Assembly (NCBI GenBank): GCA_035543875.1 | Contig: DATKIY010000141.1 | Location: 1-5,241 of the forward strand | Reading direction: 5' to 3' | Source of the DNA: DATKIY01 sp035543875 | Lineage (GTDB): Bacteria; Actinomycetota; Actinomycetes; JAHEKZ01 | DNA length: 5,241 nucleotides | In this document: in pieces, positions 1 to 5,241 of the stretch | Numbering within the stretch: position 1 is the stretch's first letter | Layout of the letters: every line of letters begins with the position of its first letter | The notes under the pieces: model-generated | Database searches by the model: none | What the model was told of the DNA's origin: nothing | Seen by the model: the letters and a program-made list of their open reading frames with translations, nothing else | Program-made: the position numbers and the translations under genes

Positions 1-561
1 GACCGGTTGTGGGAGGCGCATTTCATTCGCGATATCGGGCTTCCCGGGCTTGGGTCGCTCGACCCGGTGGTCTGGTTCGGGATCTTCGGTGCAGTTTCGA
101 TGGTCCTTGGCCTTGTCGCATCGGAGTACTTGGTCCGGCGTTTTGAGAAGGTGGGACAAGAGCGTCTAGCCCGCTTGTTGTTTGTCTTCTCCGCCGTGCA
201 GGTGGTCACGGTGGCGGTCTTCGCTCTCACCGGGAACTTCGCCGTGGCCGCCGCGGGGATGTGGGGGTACTACTTGACGCGATCGTTGATTGACCCGGTG
301 TACAACACATGGGTGAACGAACAAATCAGTGACTCCAGTGTGAGAGCCACGGTTATTTCCATCACCGGCCAATCCGATGCGATTGGTCAGGTGGTGGGCG
401 GTCCAGGTGTCGGCGCCCTCGGTTCCATCTTCTCCATCCGGGTTGCCCTGTTGGCGGGAGCTGCGCTGATTGCGCCGGCGTTGGCGCTGTATGGACGTGC
501 GATTCGTCACGGCGGTAGCGAGCCAGAGCTATCGGAACTGTCTCCGACGGCTGGTGCATGA
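1..561 (+). CDS. MFS transporter, C-terminal part (5' end outside window)
   Basis: This is the last 186 codons of an integral membrane transporter; the reading frame is open from base 1, so the true start lies upstream. The TTG at 7 is not taken as the start because the coding frame simply continues through it. About five hydrophobic segments are visible (roughly residues 23-41, 58-76, 80-100, 121-141 and 146-164 of the visible part), which fits the second half of a 12-helix MFS protein. The fragment starts with DRLWEAHFIRD, a loop typical of one group of bacterial MFS permeases, and carries an RATVIS...GQ...GGP segment (residues 115-135) characteristic of late helices in that group. The substrate cannot be read from the sequence; efflux of a small molecule is a guess from the family. 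It ends TGA at 559-561, overlapping the start of the UbiA gene, so the two are likely one operon. Confidence 0.85.
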   Translation, partial: DRLWEAHFIRDIGLPGLGSLDPVVWFGIFGAVSMVLGLVASEYLVRRFEKVGQERLARLLFVFSAVQVVTVAVFALTGNFAVAAAGMWGYYLTRSLIDPVYNTWVNEQISDSSVRATVISITGQSDAIGQVVGGPGVGALGSIFSIRVALLAGAALIAPALALYGRAIRHGGSEPELSELSPTAGA

Positions 562-1439
562 AACAACCTCACACGGCAGACTCCACGGGTGAGGTGGAAC
601 CAGGCGTGACGCGAACCATCAGGGGTCTGGCCCTTGGTTGCCATCCCGGCCCAACAGTTGTCGTCACGACGATCACGGCGGCACTGGCCGTTGGTGTAGG
701 ACAAACACTTGCTGGCACGGTCCTTGCCGCGGTGGCAGTCTTCGTGGGTCAGCTGTCGATCGGTTGGTCGAATGACTGGCTCGACGCGACCCGTGACGCT
801 GACAGCTATCGGACTGACAAACCGACGGCCACTGGTGACATCCGGGCGGGTGTACTGCGAAATGCTGCGCTCGTTGCGTTGGCCTTAGACATCCCGCTGT
901 CGTTTCTGAACGGCACCAGCGCCGGATGGGCACAGCTGGTCTTAGTCGGGTCGGGATGGGCATACACCCTCGAGCTCAAGCGAACGGTTGTCTCCTGGTT
1001 GCCATATGCGTTCGGCTTCGGCGCTCTACCAGCGTTCATCACGCTCGGACTTTCCAGTGAGGTATGGCCACCTTGGTGGGCCATGGCTGTGGGAGCCCTG
1101 TTGGGCGTCGGCGCCCACTTCGCCAACGTCCTGCCAGATATCGACGAGGATCTCGCCGCGGGTGTACTCGGGCTCCCACAACGACTAGGGACGAGCCGCG
1201 CTGGTTGGCTAGCGATTGCTTTCCTCGTTCTGGCCTCTGGTCTGCTCGTGGTTGCACCAGGCGTCGCGACTTCCTGGTTTACCTGGTTGGGGTTTGGCGT
1301 GGTGCTGTCGTTGGCCGGCTGGGCGGTGCGGTCACTGCTACCACCAGAAAGTGTGGCCACGGTATTTCGTGCGGCCATGCTTATCGCGCTGGTCGATGCT
1401 GTCCTGTTCGTTCACTCGGCCACCGCGGTCACCCACTAA
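558..1439 (+). CDS. UbiA-family membrane prenyltransferase
   Basis: UbiA proteins are multi-helix membrane enzymes that use Mg2+ to transfer an isoprenoid chain from a diphosphate donor to an acceptor. Both Asp-rich metal/diphosphate sites are present: N72-D73-x2-D76-x3-D80 followed by K88-P89, and D194-I-D196-E-D198 followed by a GLPQRLG segment. The rest is about eight or nine hydrophobic segments, with 293 aa a normal family length. The acceptor and prenyl donor cannot be assigned; menaquinone, carotenoid or other lipid-linked pathways are all possible, and no pathway partner is in the window. The ATG at 558 overlaps the upstream stop (ATGA), suggesting translational coupling, but has no clear Shine-Dalgarno site. 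An in-frame GTG at 606 has a GAGGTGG site 8 bases upstream (591-597) and would start just before the RGLALGCHPGPT segment where, from memory, relatives often begin, giving 277 aa. The start is therefore uncertain; the family call is firm. Confidence 0.92.
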   Translation: MKQPHTADSTGEVEPGVTRTIRGLALGCHPGPTVVVTTITAALAVGVGQTLAGTVLAAVAVFVGQLSIGWSNDWLDATRDADSYRTDKPTATGDIRAGVLRNAALVALALDIPLSFLNGTSAGWAQLVLVGSGWAYTLELKRTVVSWLPYAFGFGALPAFITLGLSSEVWPPWWAMAVGALLGVGAHFANVLPDIDEDLAAGVLGLPQRLGTSRAGWLAIAFLVLASGLLVVAPGVATSWFTWLGFGVVLSLAGWAVRSLLPPESVATVFRAAMLIALVDAVLFVHSATAVTH

Positions 1440-1588
1440 GCAGACTGCACGGTGGACCATTCCAGCCCATCCACTCACTAGGTAACAATGTGGAAAGTGG
1501 ACCTGCGCCGGCCTCACGGGCCTTAAGGTTCGATCAACTGCACCGGGTGCAACTCCGCGACTCGTGGCATTCAGCACTGGGGGTTTCC
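1440..1588 (+). promoter_or_regulatory. Intergenic region upstream of the S8 protease, with palindromes
   Basis: This 149-base gap separates the UbiA stop from the protease start and probably holds the protease promoter. Seen directly are an 8-base perfect palindrome CCTTAAGG (1521-1528), a 13-base dyad TGCACC-G-GGTGCA (1539-1551), and a GGCC/GGCC hairpin with a 5-base loop (1510-1522). A TAAGGT at 1524-1529 fits the loose actinobacterial -10 pattern TAnnnT, but no good -35 lies at the usual distance; TGGACC at 1498-1503 is 20 bases away, which is too far. I see no strong terminator for the upstream operon, only weak 5-bp pairings such as 1471-1475 with 1496-1500. The promoter assignment is a guess; the palindromes are real. 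Confidence 0.3.
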
Positions 1589-3625
1589 ATGTCGAGTCGA
1601 AGTCGCGTCCTCACGGCAGCTTGCTCTGTGGCACTGGTCGCCACAATGACGTCGAGTCATGTCGCAGAGGCTGACGCGCTGAGTATGCCAGCGCCTATTG
1701 ACGCCATAGTCCACGGCGATGTCACGCAGTACCAATGGATGCTTCCGGCGGTCAACGCGACGGCAGCCCAAAGTGAAGCGACCGGCGCTGGCGTCACGGT
1801 CGCCATCATCGACACCGGGGTGGACGCGACCCACCCCGACCTCGAGGGGCGCGTCGTCCCAGGTGCAATAGTGAAAATCAACGACGTGACATCAAAACCG
1901 GAGCTGGTTCCTGCCACAGTCGAGGAGACATCTGACGACTGGTACGGCCATGGCTCCCACGTTGCTGGCATCATCGCTGCCGATGACGACGGCAACGGGG
2001 TTACCGGCATAGCGCCCGATGCCGAGATCATGCCGATCGACTTGCTACCTCGCCGTGTCTGGCTGAACGACATCAAGTTTTGGAACTTGGTAGCTGACGG
2101 CATCCATTACTCAGTTGCCCAGGGCGCGGACGTCATCAACATGTCACTCGGCGGACCGTCGAGCGGGATTGCGATCACCGACAAGACGCAGAAGTATCGC
2201 GACGCGCTCGACAACTTGTGCGCTGCCGTTGACGACGCCAAAGCCGCGGGCACAGTTGTCGTAGCCGCCGCTGGCAACTCCGGCAGCTGGGGCAACCCTG
2301 AGCTAAAGCCGGGAGCCTGCCCTGGCTCTGTCACGGTCGCCGCGCTGTCCCCCTCGCTGGACCGTACGTACTGGTCGTCCTTCGACGCGTCCGTTGATCT
2401 GGCTGCGCCAGGCGAAGATGTGCTATCGGTTGATTCGACGGTTGCTGAGAATTCCGCCACGCCGCACCTGTTTGCCAGCGGTACGTCGATGGCGACACCA
2501 GTGGTGGCCGGAGTCGCTGCTCTGCTCTCAGAGCAACATCCCGGTTGGTCTTCACAACAGATCGAAGACCAGATGACATCCACTGCTAAGGACCTCGGAG
2601 TATCCGGCCGCGACCCCGACTACGGCTACGGGATCGTTGACGCCGCGGCTGCGGTCGGAGCTGCTGCACCCTCTCCGAAGAAGCAGAACTTCTTTGCGAC
2701 TTGGTACGAGCCAGTGTGGGACGCCCCGGGTGACGAATCCGTCGTGTCTTGGACCACTCCTGACGCAGATCCCGTGACGGGCTACACGGTCACGGTATAC
2801 ACCGACACCACTGCAGCCACCTACAACGTCGACGGGCTTACAGTGCGCACGCAAGTTCTGCTTCCACCGGGTGCTTGGTTCACCGTTACCGCCCACACGA
2901 CCGCTGGCGACGTGGTCTCTTATCCCGCGTCGCGATATGTGCGCGATCGTGGCGACAGTCCGGAGCGGCTCCAGGGCATCAAGCTCGCTCGCAAGGGCGA
3001 CTCGATGATCATCAGCTGGGACAAGCCAGCCGACCGAGACAAGATTGACGTCATCAAGGGCCTGGTGCACTTCGAGGGACCGGGCGGGGCCGCGGAGCGT
3101 CGCCTGAAGGTTGATCCGGATCAGCCATTCCCGACCAGCATCAAGATCCCATTGCCGAAAGCCGGGCGTTGGTCTGACGCGCATGTCCACCTTGGGCTGT
3201 ACAACAAGGATGACCAGGGCGAAACCATCGGGGTCCGTTGGATGACTCCCAACGTCAAGTCCCCTGCCTTGTACGGCTCACACGTCGCTTCGATCGTCGG
3301 TGCTGGTGCACGCAACGTAGAGGTTGCTGGCGCTATGAGTCGACTCAACGCGAAGCGCGTCTGCGGCAAGAACCTGTGTGAGGGCGAATCGGCGGTGCTT
3401 GTAGTCGACCGGGGGCGCAGCAACGACAAGTTCGATGTCGTGTTTACCTCGCGTGGGGTCTTCCACACGATCGTCGATGTCCCGAGGGGAACTGACTCAC
3501 TGCGCGTGCGCATCGTCGGCCCAAAGCGACTAGACAGCGGTCCGTTCCAGAAGGTCCAAGTAGACGGTGGTAATGGCGGAGGATCTGACTGCAGAAGGGG
3601 TCAAACCACGCCTCGGGGTTGTTAG
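1589..3625 (+). CDS. Secreted S8 subtilisin-like serine protease with beta-rich C-terminal region
   Basis: An exported endopeptidase of the subtilase family, 678 aa. The active site is complete: Asp75 (IIDTGVD), His121 (YGHGSHVAG), oxyanion Asn230 (AAAGNSG) and Ser300 (SGTSMATP). Residues 1 to about 30 form a signal peptide (Arg4/Arg6, hydrophobic 7-20, likely cut after AEA28 or ADA30). Only about 40 residues separate the signal from the catalytic fold, so a classical I9 propeptide is not apparent. The peptidase fold ends near residue 357; Cys211 and Cys244 in it may form a disulfide. Residues about 367-450 look like a fibronectin-III domain, followed by a second beta-type region and then a segment with Cys592/Cys597, and a Gly-rich tail ending with Cys668 and Cys678. 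The open frame extends back to 1064 inside the UbiA gene, but the ATG at 1589 is chosen because it begins a signal peptide and has a GGGGG site at 1579-1583. Substrate unknown; no transmembrane anchor or LPXTG is visible. Confidence 0.95.
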   Translation: MSSRSRVLTAACSVALVATMTSSHVAEADALSMPAPIDAIVHGDVTQYQWMLPAVNATAAQSEATGAGVTVAIIDTGVDATHPDLEGRVVPGAIVKINDVTSKPELVPATVEETSDDWYGHGSHVAGIIAADDDGNGVTGIAPDAEIMPIDLLPRRVWLNDIKFWNLVADGIHYSVAQGADVINMSLGGPSSGIAITDKTQKYRDALDNLCAAVDDAKAAGTVVVAAAGNSGSWGNPELKPGACPGSVTVAALSPSLDRTYWSSFDASVDLAAPGEDVLSVDSTVAENSATPHLFASGTSMATPVVAGVAALLSEQHPGWSSQQIEDQMTSTAKDLGVSGRDPDYGYGIVDAAAAVGAAAPSPKKQNFFATWYEPVWDAPGDESVVSWTTPDADPVTGYTVTVYTDTTAATYNVDGLTVRTQVLLPPGAWFTVTAHTTAGDVVSYPASRYVRDRGDSPERLQGIKLARKGDSMIISWDKPADRDKIDVIKGLVHFEGPGGAAERRLKVDPDQPFPTSIKIPLPKAGRWSDAHVHLGLYNKDDQGETIGVRWMTPNVKSPALYGSHVASIVGAGARNVEVAGAMSRLNAKRVCGKNLCEGESAVLVVDRGRSNDKFDVVFTSRGVFHTIVDVPRGTDSLRVRIVGPKRLDSGPFQKVQVDGGNGGGSDCRRGQTTPRGC

Positions 3626-3647
3626 CCAACAGCTCGGGTTGGCTGAC
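3621..3647. terminator. Hairpin between convergent genes, probable bidirectional terminator
   Basis: GTTAGCCAAC (3621-3630) pairs with GTTGGCTGAC (3638-3647) around a 7-base loop, giving a 10-bp stem with a single G-T wobble. It contains the TAG stop of the protease (3623-3625) and ends 4 bases before the stop of the deacetylase on the other strand. No T tract follows on either strand, so the termination role is inferred from its position between two converging genes and from the common occurrence of tract-less hairpins in Actinobacteria. Confidence 0.6.
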
Positions 3648-3650
3648 GAC

Positions 3651-4394
3651 TTAGAACAGCTGAAGCGGGAGCATTTCGACGCTCACGGCCATGGCACAGC
3701 CGAGCTGCTGACCGGTTTGTCTAGCGAACCCCTCCAAGAACTCGGAGGGATCGCCAGCATCTGGACCCAAGCCCTCGAGGTATGCCTTGTGCTCGTGTAA
3801 GGACGCAAGACCGGCTGCGAAAGTGTCAGTGACGTCCACACCATGCGTGGCATTGGGTGATCCGGCCGCCCAGACCTCCTTGACGCCTGACCAGGGCTCG
3901 AGACCGTCGTCGAGTAGTTCGGTAAACACCCAACGATTGCCTGCGTCGCGTGCGGCGTCCAACGTCGCACGGCCACCAGCGATGTGGTCGGCCTGATTCA
4001 ACATGACGCCGCCATATGTCTCGCGGAAGTTCACGGTGATGACGATTTCAGGTCGGTGCCGCCGGATCGATGCGGCGATCGCACTGCGCATGGGTAGCCC
4101 GTACTCCAGCATCCCGTCCGGCATACCAAGAAACTCCACTATGTCTACGCCTACCTGCGCGCACGCCTTCCGCTGCTCTTCCTCGCGCAGCGGACCACAC
4201 TCGTCGGGGTTCAGTGAGTCAATCCCTGCTTCCCCACTGGTGAGTAGGCAGTAGGCCACGGTTTTTCCTTGGCCAGTCCAGCGGGCGATGGCAGCAGCTC
4301 CGCCGTACTCCATGTCGTCGGGATGTGGCACAACTACAAGCGCGCGCTCCCAATCCTCACGTAGACGCTCGAGGGCAGGTGGGGCCTCGGACAC
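3651..4394 (-). CDS. PIG-L (LmbE-like) family zinc deacetylase
   Basis: A 247-aa cytoplasmic-looking metal hydrolase of the family that removes N-acetyl groups from sugar derivatives (relatives include MshB and Mca of mycothiol metabolism, BshB of bacillithiol, and GlcNAc-PI deacetylases). Near the N terminus is the P23-HPDD motif: by comparison with MshB, His24 and Asp27 bind zinc and Asp26 is the catalytic base. The third zinc ligand is likely His137 in NQADH. The region LREEEQRKACAQVGV...FLGMPDG (69-94) matches the family's conserved second block. There is no signal peptide. It starts with GTG at 4394-4392, decided by a strong GAGGAG site 5 bases upstream. At 247 aa it is shorter than MshB/Mca (about 290-300 aa), and nothing nearby belongs to mycothiol synthesis, so I do not name a substrate. 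It is transcribed towards the protease, and its start faces away from the small exported protein. Confidence 0.95.
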   Translation of the reverse strand: MSEAPPALERLREDWERALVVVPHPDDMEYGGAAAIARWTGQGKTVAYCLLTSGEAGIDSLNPDECGPLREEEQRKACAQVGVDIVEFLGMPDGMLEYGLPMRSAIAASIRRHRPEIVITVNFRETYGGVMLNQADHIAGGRATLDAARDAGNRWVFTELLDDGLEPWSGVKEVWAAGSPNATHGVDVTDTFAAGLASLHEHKAYLEGLGPDAGDPSEFLEGFARQTGQQLGCAMAVSVEMLPLQLF

Positions 4395-4399
4395 AAGAA

Positions 4400-4405
4400 C
4401 TCCTC
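4400..4405 (-). promoter_or_regulatory. Ribosome binding site of the PIG-L deacetylase
   Basis: On the minus strand GAGGAG lies 5 bases ahead of the GTG codon at 4394-4392 (TTGAGGAG then TTCTT). It is the best Shine-Dalgarno sequence in the window and fixes the non-ATG start of the deacetylase. Confidence 0.85.
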
Positions 4406-4423
4406 AAGAAAGCGACGGCAGGG

Positions 4424-4454
4424 CGTACGTCCAGCAATCTAGTCGGCTGGTACG
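4424..4454. repeat. Inverted repeat around the deacetylase -10 box, possible operator
   Basis: CCAGC (4431-4435) and GCTGG (4446-4450) are exact inverted copies 10 bases apart. Outside them CGTA (4424-4427) and TACG (4451-4454) also pair, with a 3-base offset on the left. The predicted -10 hexamer of the deacetylase gene (4436-4441) lies in the 10-base centre. This arrangement is typical of a repressor operator, but no regulator gene is in the window. Since transcription would start inside the left arm, an RNA hairpin role is less likely. Confidence 0.4.
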
Positions 4455-4464
4455 CGCTTGTCGG
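4436..4464 (-). promoter_or_regulatory. Candidate sigma70-type promoter of the PIG-L deacetylase
   Basis: Read on the minus strand, CCGACA (4464-4459; 4 of 6 matches to TTGACA) is followed after exactly 17 bases by TAGATT (4441-4436; fits TAnnnT). Transcription would begin near 4429, giving a leader of about 35 bases before the GTG start, with the GAGGAG site well placed. The spacing is ideal but the -35 is only moderate, so this remains a prediction. Confidence 0.4.
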
Positions 4465-4488
4465 TGGTGGCCGGCTGACCCGGACGGG

Positions 4489-4542
4489 CGCCCGCCGATC
4501 GGGCGAACGAAGGTCGCTTCGCGGGCAAAACCGGCCTGGTTT
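4489..4542 (+). other. Three small hairpins in a row in the divergent intergenic region
   Basis: Three consecutive stem-loops can be drawn: CGCCCG/CGGGCG (4489-4494 with 4500-4505, 5-base loop), CGAAG/CTTCG (4508-4512 with 4517-4521, 4-base loop) and AAACC/GGTTT (4528-4532 with 4538-4542, 5-base loop). An 8-base palindrome GGGCGCCC at 4486-4493 overlaps the first and could pair alternatively. They lie upstream of the small exported protein and would be in its 5' leader only if its promoter is further upstream, near 4470. I matched them to no known riboswitch or RNA family; short GC-rich stems also arise by chance. Confidence 0.25.
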
Positions 4543-4629
4543 GGTCACTGTTGGTAACGCCAGCACGCAACGGCCGATCGAACGATCACTGTGTGTGGTG
4601 GGAAGACCGGTCAACTCGGGGAGAAACGA

Positions 4630-4650
4630 GCGGCGTTGCCGCGAGAGGGG
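4630..4650 (+). promoter_or_regulatory. Leader hairpin and ribosome binding site of the small exported protein
   Basis: GCGGC (4630-4634) and GCCGC (4638-4642) form a tight 5-bp hairpin with a GTT loop directly before the purine-rich site GAGAGGGG (4643-4650), which lies 6 bases ahead of the ATG at 4657. The Shine-Dalgarno sequence decides this start over the in-frame ATG at 4591, which would put a charged stretch before the signal peptide. The hairpin touches the site without covering it, so it could keep it accessible or affect initiation; that is inference. Confidence 0.55.
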
Positions 4651-4656
4651 AAAAGC

Positions 4657-5157
4657 ATGTCACCACGATCCAAAGGGCTCCTGATTGTTGGCGGCGCAGC
4701 TGCGCTGGCTGCTGGGCTCGTTCCGATGAGCGGCGCAATGGCCGCTGATCCAGTCGGAAACAACGGCACCGTCAAGATTGATGGCGTCGCGTTTGACACT
4801 GCGCCGGACAACCAGCCGCACGTTGGTTGCAACTTCCAGGTCGACTGGTACGGCTTCGACGCAGGTGCCATCAACTCTCACGTCACGTTCGAGGCACAGC
4901 CGCCGACTGGGCGGGGAATCCTGCTACAGGACGACGTCAATGTTGGGGAGGATGCTGCTGGCGGCGGCACCGACCTTGACTTCGAAAAGGTGTACAACCT
5001 CACCGGTCCCCTGCTAGGTGGCGGATACAAGCCGCACCCGATTCAGGGTTACCACGTGATGCTCACTATCAACACTGACGGCGCACAAGGTGCAGACGTC
5101 AAGCACAAGGTTTTCTGGGTTCAGGCTTGTGATTCTGGATCGGGCGGCTCCAACTAG
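4657..5157 (+). CDS. Small exported protein of unknown function, two-cysteine beta-type domain
   Basis: A 166-aa protein whose first 29 residues are a clear Sec signal peptide: Arg4 and Lys6, hydrophobic 7-23, and AMA at 27-29 before ADP. The mature protein is about 137 residues. It has short alternating polar/hydrophobic stretches suggesting a beta-sandwich, conserved-looking segments NNGTVKIDGVAFD (35-47), PHVGC (54-58), GEDAAGGGTDLD (97-108), PHPIQGYHV (126-134) and KHKVFWVQAC (149-158). Cys58 and Cys158 are the only cysteines and bracket the domain, so a disulfide is likely. From memory this resembles an uncharacterised actinobacterial family whose members often continue into a linker and cell-wall anchor; here the chain stops after a short Gly/Ser tail (159-166), with no LPXTG or final membrane helix, so it should be released. 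Acidic residues in the GEDAAGGGTDLD segment might bind a cation, but this is a guess. It is flanked by its own leader and a strong terminator, so it is probably a single-gene transcript. Confidence 0.87.
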   Translation: MSPRSKGLLIVGGAAALAAGLVPMSGAMAADPVGNNGTVKIDGVAFDTAPDNQPHVGCNFQVDWYGFDAGAINSHVTFEAQPPTGRGILLQDDVNVGEDAAGGGTDLDFEKVYNLTGPLLGGGYKPHPIQGYHVMLTINTDGAQGADVKHKVFWVQACDSGSGGSN

Positions 5158-5175
5158 CGACGAGCACCCTCTGCA

Positions 5176-5209
5176 GAAGGGCGGTACGGAACTCTCCGTA
5201 CCGCCCTTC
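5176..5209 (+). terminator. Strong terminator hairpin after the small exported protein gene
   Basis: A perfect 15-bp stem: GAAGGGCGGTACGGA (5176-5190) and its exact complement (5195-5209) around the 4-base loop ACTC. It begins 18 bases after the TAG stop of the small exported protein. The following bases (CTTGAGATTT) contain only a weak, interrupted T stretch, as is common in GC-rich Actinobacteria. Because the stem is symmetrical it could also serve a gene arriving from the right. Confidence 0.85.
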
Positions 5210-5241
5210 GCTTGAGATTTGCCAGGATGGTCCACATGAGC

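Noticed and set aside
806..1378. 190-codon antisense open frame opposite the UbiA gene
   Set aside because: The sense strand encodes both catalytic Asp-rich motifs; the antisense product is low-complexity Ser/Pro/Arg-rich sequence without recognisable features.
1064..1588. Upstream extension of the protease reading frame into the UbiA gene
   Set aside because: This part is Arg-rich and unlike any S8 N terminus, it overlaps a well supported gene in another frame, and the ATG at 1589 is directly followed by a signal peptide.
1589..1630. Lipoprotein signal for the protease (Cys12)
   Set aside because: Cys12 lies in the middle of the hydrophobic stretch, too close to the N terminus, and position -3 is Thr rather than a Leu-type residue; an ordinary signal peptide with a later AxA site fits better.
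1657..2583. Two long antisense open frames (148 and 158 codons) opposite the protease catalytic domain
   Set aside because: They are mirror frames of GC-rich coding DNA, with compositions rich in Ser, Ala and Pro, no family motifs and no convincing ribosome binding site.
3651..4394. Naming the deacetylase as the mycothiol enzyme MshB or Mca
   Set aside because: It shares the HPDD zinc site, but it is about 45 residues shorter than those enzymes, the surrounding genes have no link to mycothiol, and the motif is common to the whole family.
4325..4684. 119-codon plus-strand open frame through the divergent region
   Set aside because: It overlaps the deacetylase 5' end and the small protein's signal peptide in other frames, is Arg-rich and has no ribosome binding site worth the name.
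5224..5241. Start of another plus-strand gene at 5236 (AGGATGG then ATGAGC)
   Set aside because: The spacing is plausible, but only two codons are visible, and a minus-strand gene ending nearby cannot be excluded.

Overview
The window looks like chromosomal DNA of a GC-rich actinobacterium (by eye about 60% G+C). The evidence is GC-rich third positions in every gene, GTG start codons, terminator hairpins without a clean T tract, an actinobacterial-type UbiA prenyltransferase and a small secreted protein family I associate with Actinobacteria. I cannot name a genus. There is no tRNA, rRNA, insertion sequence, CRISPR array or phage gene.

Layout. Positions 1-561 (+) hold the 3' part of a major facilitator superfamily (MFS) transporter. 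It overlaps by 4 bases (ATGA) with a UbiA-family membrane prenyltransferase (558-1439, +), so the two are probably co-transcribed. A 149-base gap with short palindromes precedes a secreted subtilisin-type (S8) protease (1589-3625, +) that has a complete Asp/His/Asn/Ser active site and a long beta-rich C-terminal region starting with a fibronectin-III-like domain. A PIG-L (LmbE-type) zinc deacetylase converges on it (3651-4394, -). A 10-bp hairpin that covers the protease stop codon lies between the two stops.

The deacetylase diverges from a small exported protein of unknown function (4657-5157, +). Their 262-base shared upstream region contains a candidate deacetylase promoter whose -10 box sits inside an inverted repeat, and a row of three small hairpins on the other side. 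The small protein gene ends in a perfect 15-bp terminator hairpin at 5176-5209.

The genes do not form an obvious single pathway. The transporter/prenyltransferase pair is one unit, the protease, the deacetylase and the small exported protein each look like separate transcription units. I found no convincing undescribed multi-gene system. The most interesting items are the small exported two-cysteine protein, the regulatory architecture of the divergent region, and the protease's unassigned C-terminal half.
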